DNA of 64,000 bases. It comes from UBA4427 sp046351135 (GTDB lineage: Bacteria; Myxococcota_A; UBA9160; UBA4427). How positions within the stretch are numbered: position 1 is the stretch's first letter; every line of letters begins with the position of its first letter. The stretch is from assembly GCA_046351135.1 (NCBI GenBank), contig JAXLZA010000013.1:1-64000 (forward strand). Reading direction: 5' to 3'. Of the stretch, positions 26,178-34,862 are shown one piece after another. The notes below the pieces were generated by a model, which saw only the letters and a list, made by a program, of their open reading frames with translations, had not been told where the DNA came from and did no database searches. The position numbers and the translations under genes were made by a program.

Positions 26178-27053
26178 ATGAAGGACTGGCAGGGCAAGGT
26201 CGCCGTCGTGACGGGCGGAGCCGGGGACATCGGTCGGGCGATCGCGCGGGCACTCCTGCGCAAGGGCGTGCGGGTCGTCGTCTCCGACGTCGAGCAGGGC
26301 GCGCTCGATCGGGCGGTGCGCGAGCTCGCCCCTCTCGGCGACGTGCGGGGCATCCGGACCGACGTCTCGAAGCCGGAGTCGGTCGAGGCGCTGGCGCGGG
26401 AGGTCTATGCGATCCACGGCGCGTGCCATCTCCTCTTCAACAACGCGGGCGTCGGGGCGCCCTCGGTCAACGTCTGGGAGACGACGGTCAACGACTGGAA
26501 ATGGGTCCACGGCGTCAACGTCATGGGCGTCGTCCACGGCATCCAGTCCTTCGTCCCGCGCATGATCGCCGGCGGCCAGCCCGGCCGGATCGTCAACACG
26601 TCTTCCGGCGACGGCGGCATCGCGCCCCTCGGCGGGCAATCGGTCTACGCCTCGAGCAAGGCGTGCGTCTCGATCATCACGGAATGTCTCGAGGTCCAGC
26701 TGCGGACCCAGCATCCCCAGCTGAAGGCGACGATCTTCTATCCGGCGGGCGGCGTCCTCAAGACGGGGATCTGGAGCTGTGATCGCAATCGACCGGCCGA
26801 GCTCGCGCGGGAGAAGCCGTCGGGTCAGCCCGAGGACCTGATGGGCGCCTTCATGAAGGCGGCCGAGGAGTCGGGCATGCGGATCCAGTTCCAGGATCTC
26901 GACGAGCTCGCCGAGACCCTGATGAAGGATCTCGAGGCCGAGAAGTTCGTCTCGATGATCGGCATCGAGGGCGCCGGGGAGACGCTGCGCGCGCGCGCCG
27001 AGAAGATCGGCCGCGGCGAGGCGCCGATCGACGAGCATTCGTATCTCGCCTGA
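26178..27053 (+). CDS. SDR-family oxidoreductase
   Basis: A 291-residue SDR. Motifs: TGGAGDIGRAIA near residue 12, NNAGVGAP, and the catalytic YASSK. The C-terminal part (about 210-291) carries an extension present in the SDR group that includes steroid and hydrophobic alcohol dehydrogenases. GGGAGG precedes the start. It probably shares a transcript with the upstream esterase. Confidence 0.9.
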   Translation: MKDWQGKVAVVTGGAGDIGRAIARALLRKGVRVVVSDVEQGALDRAVRELAPLGDVRGIRTDVSKPESVEALAREVYAIHGACHLLFNNAGVGAPSVNVWETTVNDWKWVHGVNVMGVVHGIQSFVPRMIAGGQPGRIVNTSSGDGGIAPLGGQSVYASSKACVSIITECLEVQLRTQHPQLKATIFYPAGGVLKTGIWSCDRNRPAELAREKPSGQPEDLMGAFMKAAEESGMRIQFQDLDELAETLMKDLEAEKFVSMIGIEGAGETLRARAEKIGRGEAPIDEHSYLA

Positions 27054-27083
27054 TCGGCGCCGCGTTCGACTGCGAAGGCGGGC

Positions 27084-27713
27084 TCAGACGCCCCAGAGAT
27101 CGAGCAGCTGCTGTGCGGTCGCGCGGGTCGTGATGCGACCGAGACCGTGCTCGACGACCTGCTTCGCGTAGTCGACGGGATAGCCCGCGACGCAATCCGT
27201 CACGAGCACGACGTGGTAGCCGTGATTGAGCGCCTCGATCACGACGCCGGGAATCCCGACGTTGAGCGACACGCCGGTCGCGACGACGGTCTGGACACCG
27301 AGCGAGCGGAGCCCCATGTCGAGGTTCGTCCCGTGGAAGGGCGACATGCCGTGGGTCCGGACGGTGTCGAGGTCGCGCGGATCGGGACCGAGCTCCGGGA
27401 TCACGTCGGCCGCGGGCTCGCCGAGCACGAGGTAGTTCGGATCCTCGAGCATCCGGTTCACGAGCGGGATGTTGAAGAAGCTGCCCTTGCGATCGCGGCG
27501 GAACGCGGCGCGGCAGTGGACGACGGGCACGCCCGCCGCGCGCGCCCCATCGACCAGGGCGCCGAGCCGCTTCGGAATGCCGTCCGACGCGACGACGTCG
27601 GCCAGGGCGCGGATCACCGCGAGATCGCCCACGACCCCGCGCTGCATCTCCATCGTGAGGACGGCGGCCTTGCCCCGCCCCGCAATCTCTTCGAGTCGAC
27701 CCATCGTACCCAT
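27084..27713 (-). CDS. isochorismatase-like protein without the catalytic cysteine
   Basis: A 209-residue protein with the isochorismatase/cysteine-hydrolase fold. The canonical triad is altered: the first acidic residue sits in TMEMQRG (usually DMQ) and the nucleophile segment reads ATGVSLNVGIPG, so the expected Cys is replaced by Gly. Other fold segments (VPVVHCRA, DLDTVRTHG, YHVVLVTDCVAGYP) are conserved. A subgroup of this family is like this and its chemistry is not known. It lies 25 bp downstream of a SnoaL-like gene, probably one operon. Confidence 0.75.
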   Translation of the reverse strand: MGTMGRLEEIAGRGKAAVLTMEMQRGVVGDLAVIRALADVVASDGIPKRLGALVDGARAAGVPVVHCRAAFRRDRKGSFFNIPLVNRMLEDPNYLVLGEPAADVIPELGPDPRDLDTVRTHGMSPFHGTNLDMGLRSLGVQTVVATGVSLNVGIPGVVIEALNHGYHVVLVTDCVAGYPVDYAKQVVEHGLGRITTRATAQQLLDLWGV

Positions 27714-27738
27714 CTCCTTCGTTCAGTGAGGTCCGCGA

Positions 27739-28209
27739 TCAGTGATGTCCGCGCTCGGGGGCGCTCGGTCCGAACAGCTCCTGGCCGTCGACCTCCACGC
27801 GGATGCGCCGCAGCTTGAGCTCGAGGATTCGCCACTGGCCGTCGGCGTCCTTGCGGTAGCGCTCGTAGTACCAGCCCACGCCCCAGAGCGTGCGCCGCGG
27901 GCTCCCTTCCGGGAACCAGAGCATGTCCTCCATTGCCCAGGTGCCGATGGCGGTGGTCGGGCTCGTCAGCTCGATGATCGGCGTGTGGCCGTGGTGGCAG
28001 GTCTTCACGCCTTCGAGGATCGGGGGCAGGAAGTCGACGAAGGCCTGGCGGCTCCGGTGGATCGGGGAGTCGTCCTGGGTCGTGTCGATCGTGCAGTCGA
28101 CGCAGAACACGTCGGCCCACTCCGACCACCGCTTCTGGTCCATCAGGAGGAAGTAGCGGGCCTTCAGCTGCTTGATCCGCTCGATCTCGACGAGCTCATT
28201 CGCGGTCAT
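27739..28209 (-). CDS. SnoaL/NTF2-fold protein
   Basis: A 156-residue SnoaL-like protein. It starts MTANELVEIERIKQLKARYF and has VFCVDCTIDTT, HHGHTPIIEL and YYERYRKDADGQWRI, which fit the cone-shaped fold. Many such proteins act as cyclases, dehydratases or isomerases in catabolism. It is first of a two-gene operon with the isochorismatase-like gene. Confidence 0.82.
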   Translation of the reverse strand: MTANELVEIERIKQLKARYFLLMDQKRWSEWADVFCVDCTIDTTQDDSPIHRSRQAFVDFLPPILEGVKTCHHGHTPIIELTSPTTAIGTWAMEDMLWFPEGSPRRTLWGVGWYYERYRKDADGQWRILELKLRRIRVEVDGQELFGPSAPERGHH

Positions 28210-28409
28210 GCGGTCTCCATGCCCGCGACGACGGCTCCGGCCGAGCGGCAGGCGGTTTGCCCCGTGGGGCCGGGGTGGGTCATGGGGGATCCAGCGGCCG
28301 CCGGGCGGCAACGCGAACGCATTCGCTCGGTGTCCCGGCGACCGAGGCGCGCTTCGGGCTCAGCTTCCCCGCCCGCCCGCCGATCTTTTTCGCCAGGAAG
28401 ACTGAAATC

Positions 28410-28428
28410 GACATTGATTTTCATTTTC
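28410..28428. promoter_or_regulatory. Fur box upstream of the bacterioferritin-associated ferredoxin gene
   Basis: Read on the minus strand this is GAAAATGAAAATCAATGTC, matching 15 of 19 bases of the classical Fur box GATAATGATAATCATTATC. It overlaps the -35 box of the promoter below, so iron-loaded Fur should block RNA polymerase. Confidence 0.72.
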
Positions 28429-28442
28429 CCGGTCCTTAGAAT
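28414..28442 (+). promoter_or_regulatory. sigma70-type promoter of the bfd-like gene
   Basis: TTGATT (28414-28419) and TAGAAT (28437-28442) are separated by exactly 17 bp, one of the clearest -35/-10 pairs in the window. The ATG of the ferredoxin gene follows 33 bp after the -10. Confidence 0.65.
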
Positions 28443-28474
28443 GCGCCTGTCTCGAACGGGAGTGGACGGACAGC

Positions 28475-28714
28475 ATGCTCGTTTGTCATTGCCGCGGAGT
28501 CACGGATCGCCAGATCAAGCGCGCCGTCAAGAACGGTGCCTGCTCGCTGCGTGAGGTCGCCCGGGAGACCGGAGCCGGCATGCGCTGCGGCGGCTGCCGC
28601 GCGAACGTCGCCCAGGTCGTCCATGAAGCCCTCCAGAGCGACCTCCGCCCCTCGTCCGTCTCCTCGATGATCCGCCTCGAGATCCCGTCCTCTCCGCTCG
28701 CCGCGGAGGGCTGA
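28475..28714 (+). CDS. bfd: bacterioferritin-associated ferredoxin-like [2Fe-2S] protein
   Basis: A 79-residue BFD-type protein with the four-cysteine pattern: CHC at residues 4-6 and CGGC near 38-41 (MRCGGCRANV). Bfd binds bacterioferritin and donates electrons to release stored iron when iron is low. The Fur box and promoter above support iron repression. No bacterioferritin gene lies nearby, so its partner must be elsewhere, or it serves another iron or redox enzyme. The Ser/Pro tail (about 55-79) is a little longer than usual. Confidence 0.85.
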   Translation: MLVCHCRGVTDRQIKRAVKNGACSLREVARETGAGMRCGGCRANVAQVVHEALQSDLRPSSVSSMIRLEIPSSPLAAEG

Positions 28715-28803
28715 GACGACCGGCGCCGGCGCGCCCGACGGAAGTCGGATCGCCCCGAGCTGCCGACGCGCTGCCGATCCCGACCGGCCTCCCGGGCCGC
28801 CGG

Positions 28804-29847
28804 TCATTCGAATCCCACCGCCTTCATGTCGACCACGTTCCGCAGCGGCTCGCCCGCCTGGAAGCGCTTCACGTTGTCGAAGAACAGATCGAAGACGTCG
28901 TCCATGTAGCGGTCGACCGAGACCGACGAGTGGGCCGAGATGTAGACGTTGGGCAGGTCCCAGAGCGGGCTCGCAGGGTCGAGGGGCTCGGGGTCGAAGA
29001 CGTCGAGGATCGCGGCCGCGAGCGGCTCCTCCTTCATGACGCGCGCGAGCTCCGCCTCGTCGACCAGCGAGCCGCGGGCGACGTTCACGAGCACCGCCTT
29101 CCGCGGCATCGCCGCCAGCGCCGCCTTGTCGATCAGGTGGTGGGTATCCGCCGTCGCGGGCGCCGCCACGACGACCGCATCGCACTGGGCGAGCATCGCG
29201 TGGAGTCCGGACGTCGGGAAGAGCTGGTCGACGTCGGGATCCGTGTCCCCCGCGCGCACGGTGCGCCGCGAGCCCAGGATGCGACAGCCGAAGGCGCGGG
29301 CGCGGACGGCGACGGCGCGGCCGATGTGGCCGAGGCCGACGATGCCGATGGTCGAGCCGGCGAAGGTCCGGCCGTAGCTGCGCTCGAAGCGGTGGGTGCG
29401 CTGGAACTCGTCCGCCTCGCGCAGCCGCTTCCAGACCTGGAGCAGGCGGCCGATTACCCACTCCGCCATCGAGCCCGACGAGAGCCCCGAGCAGTTGGTC
29501 AGGACGACGCGGTCCTTCGCGATGCCCGCTTTGCCGAACTGCTCGACGCCGGCCCCGGCGCCCTGGACCCAGCGCAACAGCGGGGCGCGCTCGGAGAGGC
29601 GATCCGGCGTATGCAGCGCCATCAGGACGTGCGCCGAGGCGAGGGCGGCCTCGCGCTCGCGGGCGACCGTCTTCGCCCAGGGCGGCGGCTCGGGGAAGGG
29701 CTCGCCGGGGGAGACCGAGAGCCAGTCGCCGTCGGGATCGATCGGGAGCACGACCGGCTCGACGCCCGGAAGGCTGCGCAGGCGCTCGAGGTAGTGGGGG
29801 GCGGTGAGCGGCGTGAAGCCGATGCAGACGCGGAGCGGACTGGCCAT
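28804..29847 (-). CDS. D-2-hydroxyacid dehydrogenase family protein
   Basis: A 347-residue NAD-dependent D-isomer-specific 2-hydroxyacid dehydrogenase. The dinucleotide motif is GLGHIGRA (near residue 170), and the catalytic Arg, Glu and His are visible in NVARGSLVDE, DVFDPEPL and SAHSSVS. The substrate cannot be read from sequence; 2-hydroxy acids, glyoxylate or phosphoglycerate analogues are possible. The start MASPLRV gives a complete N-terminal domain. Confidence 0.9.
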   Translation of the reverse strand: MASPLRVCIGFTPLTAPHYLERLRSLPGVEPVVLPIDPDGDWLSVSPGEPFPEPPPWAKTVAREREAALASAHVLMALHTPDRLSERAPLLRWVQGAGAGVEQFGKAGIAKDRVVLTNCSGLSSGSMAEWVIGRLLQVWKRLREADEFQRTHRFERSYGRTFAGSTIGIVGLGHIGRAVAVRARAFGCRILGSRRTVRAGDTDPDVDQLFPTSGLHAMLAQCDAVVVAAPATADTHHLIDKAALAAMPRKAVLVNVARGSLVDEAELARVMKEEPLAAAILDVFDPEPLDPASPLWDLPNVYISAHSSVSVDRYMDDVFDLFFDNVKRFQAGEPLRNVVDMKAVGFE

Positions 29848-30122
29848 GGGGATCGGATCTCCAGCGGGTGGTCAGCGGAGTCTCGCCCGTTCGACGGCGT
29901 GCTTCAATCGGCCCGCTCCACGGTTTTCTCCCCCGCGCCTCCCGACTCGACCCGATCGACGGGCTCCGCCGCTGCTGGAAGAATCGCCAGCCGTGCACGC
30001 CGGATGGGCGAAGGCGGCTCGAGGGCGACTCGGGTGGGCATGCTCTGATCCAGCCCGCCTCCGGCATGCGCGATGCAATGGCGGATTCCCAGCCGGGCGA
30101 TCCGGAACGGAGGAGAGGGCTC

Positions 30123-30284
30123 ATGGGCAAGGCGTGTGCGTGGTGCGGTGCGATCCTGCGCGTTCTCGTCGGAACCTCGGTGCCGACGTCTCATGCGCTG
30201 TGTCAGGGATGTCTGGAAGATCTCCGGACGGCCCTCTCGACGAACGGGCTGCGCCCGGCCGATCGCGGAGGCGAGCCGAGCTAG
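30123..30284 (+). CDS. small CxxC zinc-ribbon-like protein
   Basis: A 53-residue protein: CAWCG at residues 5-9 and CQGC at 27-30, giving a four-cysteine site that probably binds zinc. The middle has THS-type spacing (TSHALCQGCLEDLR). Similar tiny ribbons are common and mostly uncharacterised. The frame is supported by the cysteine pattern. It lies between an upstream divergent dehydrogenase and a strong hairpin. Confidence 0.6.
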   Translation: MGKACAWCGAILRVLVGTSVPTSHALCQGCLEDLRTALSTNGLRPADRGGEPS

Positions 30285-30288
30285 TCGG

Positions 30289-30343
30289 GACCCGCCGGCC
30301 GGCGATCGCCGAAGCGGAAGCGGCGGTCGCCGCCGGTCGGGTC
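30289..30343. terminator. long hairpin between convergent genes
   Basis: Two 23-base arms (30289-30311 and 30321-30343) pair at 20 of 23 positions, one of them a G-T wobble, around a 9-base loop. This is the strongest hairpin I found. It sits between the small ribbon gene and the acyl-CoA dehydrogenase, overlapping the stop of the latter by 2 bp. It should terminate transcription from either side. Confidence 0.6.
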
Positions 30344-31592
30344 AAACGCTCGCGCCCCGGAGCAGCTCCCGGGCGATCGCGCGGATCTGGATCTCGTCGG
30401 TTCCCGCGTAGATCTGCAGGACCTTGGCGTCCCGGGCGAGCTGCTCGACGACGTACTCCGCCATGTACCCGTTCCCGCCGTAGACCTGCACGGCCTCCAT
30501 CGCGACCTCGACCGCGGCGCGCGCCGCGTAGAGCTTCATCGCGGACGCCTCGGCGAAGCTCATCGAGCGGCCGTTCGCCGACAGCTCGATCGTCCGGAAG
30601 ACGAGGTTCTGGAGGTTCATGCGCGCCACCTCCATCCGGGCGAGCTTGTCCTGGATGAGCTGGTAGTCGCCGATCGGGCGCTCGAACTGGACCCGCTCGC
30701 GGGCATACTTGATCGACAGCTCGAGGCAGCGCTCGACGATCCCGAGCGCCATCGCGGCGACACCGGACCGCTCGGTCTGGAAGGTGTCCTTCGCCCCTTC
30801 GCGGCCTCCGCTCCGGGCGACGAGGGCCGCCTCCCCGCCGAGCAGCCGGTCCATCCCGACACGCACGTCGGAGAGGAAGAGCTCCCCCGTCGGCGAGGAG
30901 TGGAGGCCCATCTTCTTGAGCGGCCCCGACTGCACGAAGCCGGGCATGCCGCGGTCGAGGACGAAGCTCACGATCTTGCGGTCGCGCAGGTCGACGCCGT
31001 CCTCCTCGAGCTTGCAGATGAAGACGGTCGTGTCGGCGTGGGGGCCGTTCGTGATGAAGGTCTTCGAGCCGTTCAGCACGAACGTGTCGCCTTCGCGCCG
31101 CGCCGACGAGCGCATGCCGCCGAAGGCGTCGGAGCCGGAGCCGGGCTCGGTGATCGCCCAGGCGCCGATCTTGTCGAGGGTCAGCAGGTCGAGCGCCCAG
31201 CGCTCCTTCTGCTCGATCGTGCCCTTCGAGAGGATCGCCGCGCTCGTCAGCCCGACGCTGACACCGAGCGCGGTCACCATCCCGGGGCAATGCCGGCAGA
31301 GCTCGATGATCGGGATCAGCGTCGCCGCGGCCTGGTCGGCGCGGGCAGCGGGATCGGCCGAACCGCCGCCCTTCTTCTCCCGCGGCGCGCCCTTCTTCTC
31401 CGCCTCGATCTGCTTGCGGAAGCGCGCCCGCGCCATCTCGCTCATGCCGAAGGTCGCGTAGAGCTTGCGCAGGATGCCGTAGGGCGGGAGGTCGCCGTGC
31501 TCGAGCTCTTCGACGTGGGGGACGATCTCCTGCTCGACGAATCGGCGCACCATCTCCCGGATCGTCTGCTGCGACTCGCTCCACTCGAACAT
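30342..31592 (-). CDS. acyl-CoA dehydrogenase with altered catalytic segment
   Basis: A 416-residue acyl-CoA dehydrogenase: N-terminal helical domain, beta domain (WAITEPGSGSDAFGG), and C-terminal domain with RVQFERPIGDYQLIQDKLARM. The segment IYAGTDEIQIRAIAREL has Ala where medium-chain enzymes have the base Glu (IYEGT). The base must come from elsewhere, as known for some relatives with Glu in another helix. A charged insertion after residue 60 (KKGAPREKKGGGS) is unusual. It should oxidise an acyl- or steroid-CoA using FAD. Confidence 0.9.
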   Translation of the reverse strand: MFEWSESQQTIREMVRRFVEQEIVPHVEELEHGDLPPYGILRKLYATFGMSEMARARFRKQIEAEKKGAPREKKGGGSADPAARADQAAATLIPIIELCRHCPGMVTALGVSVGLTSAAILSKGTIEQKERWALDLLTLDKIGAWAITEPGSGSDAFGGMRSSARREGDTFVLNGSKTFITNGPHADTTVFICKLEEDGVDLRDRKIVSFVLDRGMPGFVQSGPLKKMGLHSSPTGELFLSDVRVGMDRLLGGEAALVARSGGREGAKDTFQTERSGVAAMALGIVERCLELSIKYARERVQFERPIGDYQLIQDKLARMEVARMNLQNLVFRTIELSANGRSMSFAEASAMKLYAARAAVEVAMEAVQVYGGNGYMAEYVVEQLARDAKVLQIYAGTDEIQIRAIARELLRGASV

Positions 31593-31795
31593 GGGTCACC
31601 TCCTGGCTCGGGCGCGCGAGTCTAGCCGGGCCCGCGGTGCCGCAGACTGACCGCAGGTCGCGGGGGCGGGGCGCGTGGCGGTCCCGGAGGACGGACACGA
31701 TCGACTACTCTCGCCTCGAGGGGCGTGCGCGACTCGTGCACCGGACACTTCCGGGGGCGCGAAGGCCGGCGCTCCGCGCGAAGGAGGAGGAGGAG

Positions 31796-33079
31796 ATGGA
31801 GATCGCGAAGGTGCTCGCTGCGGACGAGATCGACCTCACGCTCCGCGACTTCTGGCTGCGCCCGACCGAGGAGCGCGAGGGCGCCTTCGCGTCTCTGCGG
31901 GCGGAGCGGCCGGTCTTCTTCACCCCCGAGCGGGGCTTCCCCGGCCTCGCTCTGCCGGTCGGCCCCGGCTTCTGGTCGCTCACGCGCCACGCCGACATCC
32001 TGACCGCGAGCCGGATGCCCGAGCTCTTCAGCTCGGCCGCCGGGGCGACCTCGATCACCTCGCTCCCGCCCGAGTTCAACGCGTTCTTCGGCGGCATGAT
32101 CAACATGGACGATCCGCGCCACGGGGCCCAGCGCCGGATCGTCTCCCGCGGCTTCACCCCGCGCGCGCTCGCGCGCCTCGAGGCCGGCGTGCGCCGGCGG
32201 GCGGACGAGATGATCGACCGCGTGATCGAGCGGGGCGAGGGAGACTTCGTCGCGTCGCTCGCCGCGCCGCTTCCCCTCGAGATCATCGTCGACCTGATGG
32301 GCATCCCCGAGAGCCAGGCCGAGATGGTCTTCCGCAACACCAACAAGATCCTGGGTCTCGGCGATCCCGATCTCGTCGCTTCGGATCAGGATCTCGTCGG
32401 CACCGCCCTGCGCGCCGGCGCCGAGCTCGCCGGCCTGATGAAGGAGATGGCCGAGGACCGGCGCAAGCGGCCGCGGGAGGACCTGACCTCGCAGCTCCTC
32501 GACGCGGGGCAGGACGGCGGCGCGCTCTCGGGCGAGGACCTGACGTCCTTCTTCGTGCTGCTCGTCGTCGCCGGCAACGAGACGACGCGCAACGCGATCA
32601 GCCACGGGATGAAGGCGCTCTGCGACCATCCCGACGAGCGGCGCCGCTGGGCGGCGGACTTCGAAGGCCTCGCCGCGACGGCGGTCGAGGAGGTCGTGCG
32701 CTGGGCCTCGCCGGTCATCTTCATGCGCCGCAACCTGACGCGCGACACGACGATGTTCGGTCCCGCGATGAAGGCCGGCGACAAGGTCGTGCTCTGGTAT
32801 GCCTCGGGCAATCGCGACGAGGCCGTCTTCGACGATCCCCATCGCTTCGACGTCGGCCGCAGCCCGAACCCCCACGTCGGGTTCGGCGGCCCCGGTCCGC
32901 ACTACTGTCTCGGGGCCAATCTCGCGCGCCGGGAGATCCGGATCGTCTTCGAGCGGATCTTCGCACGGATGCCCGATCTCGAGATCACGGGCCCGCCCGA
33001 GCGTCTCCAGTCGGACTTCATCCACGGCATCAAGCGGATGCCGTGCGCGTGGACGCCGGGCAAGAAGCTCGGGCGCTGA
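31796..33079 (+). CDS. cytochrome P450
   Basis: A 427-residue P450. Motifs: I-helix AGNETTRNA, ExxR in AVEEVVRW, and the heme loop GFGGPGPHYCLGANLARRE with axial Cys371. The overall pattern (RRIVSRGFTPRALARL) resembles CYP124/125/142-like sterol and lipid hydroxylases. It should oxidise a lipid or steroid with electrons from a ferredoxin system. An AAGGAGGAGGAG purine run precedes the ATG. It is divergent from the upstream acyl-CoA dehydrogenase, which could act on its product. Confidence 0.92.
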   Translation: MEIAKVLAADEIDLTLRDFWLRPTEEREGAFASLRAERPVFFTPERGFPGLALPVGPGFWSLTRHADILTASRMPELFSSAAGATSITSLPPEFNAFFGGMINMDDPRHGAQRRIVSRGFTPRALARLEAGVRRRADEMIDRVIERGEGDFVASLAAPLPLEIIVDLMGIPESQAEMVFRNTNKILGLGDPDLVASDQDLVGTALRAGAELAGLMKEMAEDRRKRPREDLTSQLLDAGQDGGALSGEDLTSFFVLLVVAGNETTRNAISHGMKALCDHPDERRRWAADFEGLAATAVEEVVRWASPVIFMRRNLTRDTTMFGPAMKAGDKVVLWYASGNRDEAVFDDPHRFDVGRSPNPHVGFGGPGPHYCLGANLARREIRIVFERIFARMPDLEITGPPERLQSDFIHGIKRMPCAWTPGKKLGR

Positions 33080-33106
33080 GCCGCGGGCGATCGGCCGGGG
33101 CTGGGT

Positions 33107-33130
33107 CCGGCCGGGCCAAGGCCGGGCCGG
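33107..33130. terminator. GC hairpin between convergent P450 and flavoprotein genes
   Basis: Arms 33107-33117 and 33120-33130 pair at 10 of 11 positions around AA; in practice the loop would be slightly larger. Located between the two stop codons. No U-run. Confidence 0.35.
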
Positions 33131-33151
33131 CAAACCGACGCGAAAGCCTGG

Positions 33152-34636
33152 CTAGGCCTGCCCTGCCGGCTCCGCCTTCGCCGCCGACCTGCCCGCCAGC
33201 CGTCCGAAGAAGCTGCCGCCGCCGATCGACATGCCGCTCGCATAATATCGACCCGACCGCGTCAGCCCCGCCGAGGCGCGCCCCGCCGCGTAGAGGCCGG
33301 GGACGACCTGGCCGTCGACGGTGAGCACCTCGCCGGTCGCCTTCGTGTCGAGGCCGCCGAGGGTGAAGGTCGCCCAGACGCTCTTGTCGACGGAGAGATC
33401 GAGGGCGGCGAAGGGCGGATGGACCAGCGGCGTCAGGTACTTCTTCGCCTTGTGGAAGACCGGGTCTTCGCCCTGCTCGGCGTGCTTGTTGTAGGACTCG
33501 ATCGTGTGGACGAGCTGGCCCTCGGGCAGGCCGAGGGTCTTTTCGAGCTCTTCGATCGTCTCCTCGACGCCGGCGAGCTCGAAGCGGACGACGGTCTGGC
33601 CGTAGAGCGCGTCGTCGACGATCAGCCAGGCGCGGCCGTCGGCCTTCTGCATGATCGCGTCGGTGACGCGGCCGTGGTAGCAGTCCTCGTTGATGAAGCG
33701 CTGGCCCTGGGCGTTCACGACGACGCCCTTGATGTGGGAGACGGGCGGGAAGTAGGGCGAGGTCATCAGGCCCTCGTGCATGTTGACGGCGGCGCCGCCG
33801 ACGCCCATGCCCATGCGGATGCCCGAGCCGTCGCAGCCCTCGCTCCCGATCGGATAGCGACACTTCGCGAGGTCGGGCGCGTAGTGCTCGACCATGGCGC
33901 GGTTCATGATGAAGCCGCCGGTCGTGAGGACGACGCCGCGGTTCGCGCGGATCGCCACCTCCCGGCCCTCGATCTTCGCGACGACGCCGACCACGCGACC
34001 CTCGTCGTCCCGGACGAGCGTTTCGACCCGCGCCTCGTTCTGGATCTTCACGCCGAGCTTCGTCGCGGCGTCGATCATCTGCTCGATGATGTAGGCGCCG
34101 GCGCTGCCGGCCTTCTTCGGCTTGTGGCCCCGGGGCATGGGCTTCGCCTGCTCGGAGAAGGGCCAGGCCTCTTCGTTGCCCGAGAAGATCAGGCAGTCGT
34201 CGGTCGGCGGGAAGATCACCTTCTCCGCGAAGAAGGTGTCCTTGAACTCGACGCCGATGCTCTCGAAGAACGCGAAGTGGTCGAGGCTCTTCTCGCAGTA
34301 CAGGCGCACCTTCTCGGGATCCGCCGTCGGCCCCGCCGCCGCGCGGACGTGGGCCAGCATGTTCTCGAAGGTGTCGTCGAAGCCCGCGGCCTTCTGGGCG
34401 CGGGTCCCGCCGCCGAAGTAGATCGTCCCCTCCGACAGGGCGGTCGCGCCGCCACCGCGGGTCTGCCGCTCGAGGATCAGCGTCTTCGCCCCGGCGCGCG
34501 CCGCCTCGATCGCGGCCGCCCCGCCGGCCACGCCGAAGCCGACGACGATCACGTCGAAGGTGTCGCTCCAGCGCTCGATCGTGGCGGCACGGCGGGGGCG
34601 GGAGGGCAGGAAGGTCGGGGCGGAGGGCTGGCTCAT
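33152..34636 (-). CDS. FAD-binding protein, 3-ketosteroid-dehydrogenase/fumarate-reductase-like
   Basis: A 494-residue flavoprotein. The FAD motif is VVGFGVAGGAAAIEAARAG near residue 32, followed by RGGGATALSEGTIYFGGG, and a C-terminal GLYAAGRASAGLTRSGRYYASG. This layout is that of the FAD_binding_2 family (fumarate reductases, ketosteroid dehydrogenases). It lacks a heme domain and a signal peptide, so it is a cytosolic dehydrogenase or reductase. With the adjacent convergent P450 it suggests steroid or terpenoid breakdown, but the substrate is unproven. Confidence 0.85.
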   Translation of the reverse strand: MSQPSAPTFLPSRPRRAATIERWSDTFDVIVVGFGVAGGAAAIEAARAGAKTLILERQTRGGGATALSEGTIYFGGGTRAQKAAGFDDTFENMLAHVRAAAGPTADPEKVRLYCEKSLDHFAFFESIGVEFKDTFFAEKVIFPPTDDCLIFSGNEEAWPFSEQAKPMPRGHKPKKAGSAGAYIIEQMIDAATKLGVKIQNEARVETLVRDDEGRVVGVVAKIEGREVAIRANRGVVLTTGGFIMNRAMVEHYAPDLAKCRYPIGSEGCDGSGIRMGMGVGGAAVNMHEGLMTSPYFPPVSHIKGVVVNAQGQRFINEDCYHGRVTDAIMQKADGRAWLIVDDALYGQTVVRFELAGVEETIEELEKTLGLPEGQLVHTIESYNKHAEQGEDPVFHKAKKYLTPLVHPPFAALDLSVDKSVWATFTLGGLDTKATGEVLTVDGQVVPGLYAAGRASAGLTRSGRYYASGMSIGGGSFFGRLAGRSAAKAEPAGQA

Positions 34637-34862
34637 CGGAGGCTCCTCGAGGTCGGTCGCGCCGCGGATCCGCGGAGCGCCGGACTATAGCGGGCGGCCG
34701 CGCCGGACCGCCGTCCGCGGCGCATCGTCGAACGAGGCGCCCCGTCCCTTCCGACGTCCCGCCCGTCCGTTGCTAGGCACGGGCGGACGCGGAACGCCGG
34801 GCAGGAGACGTGGTATACAAGCCTCCGCCGAAGGCGATCCATGCGGTCGGGGAGGGGCATCG

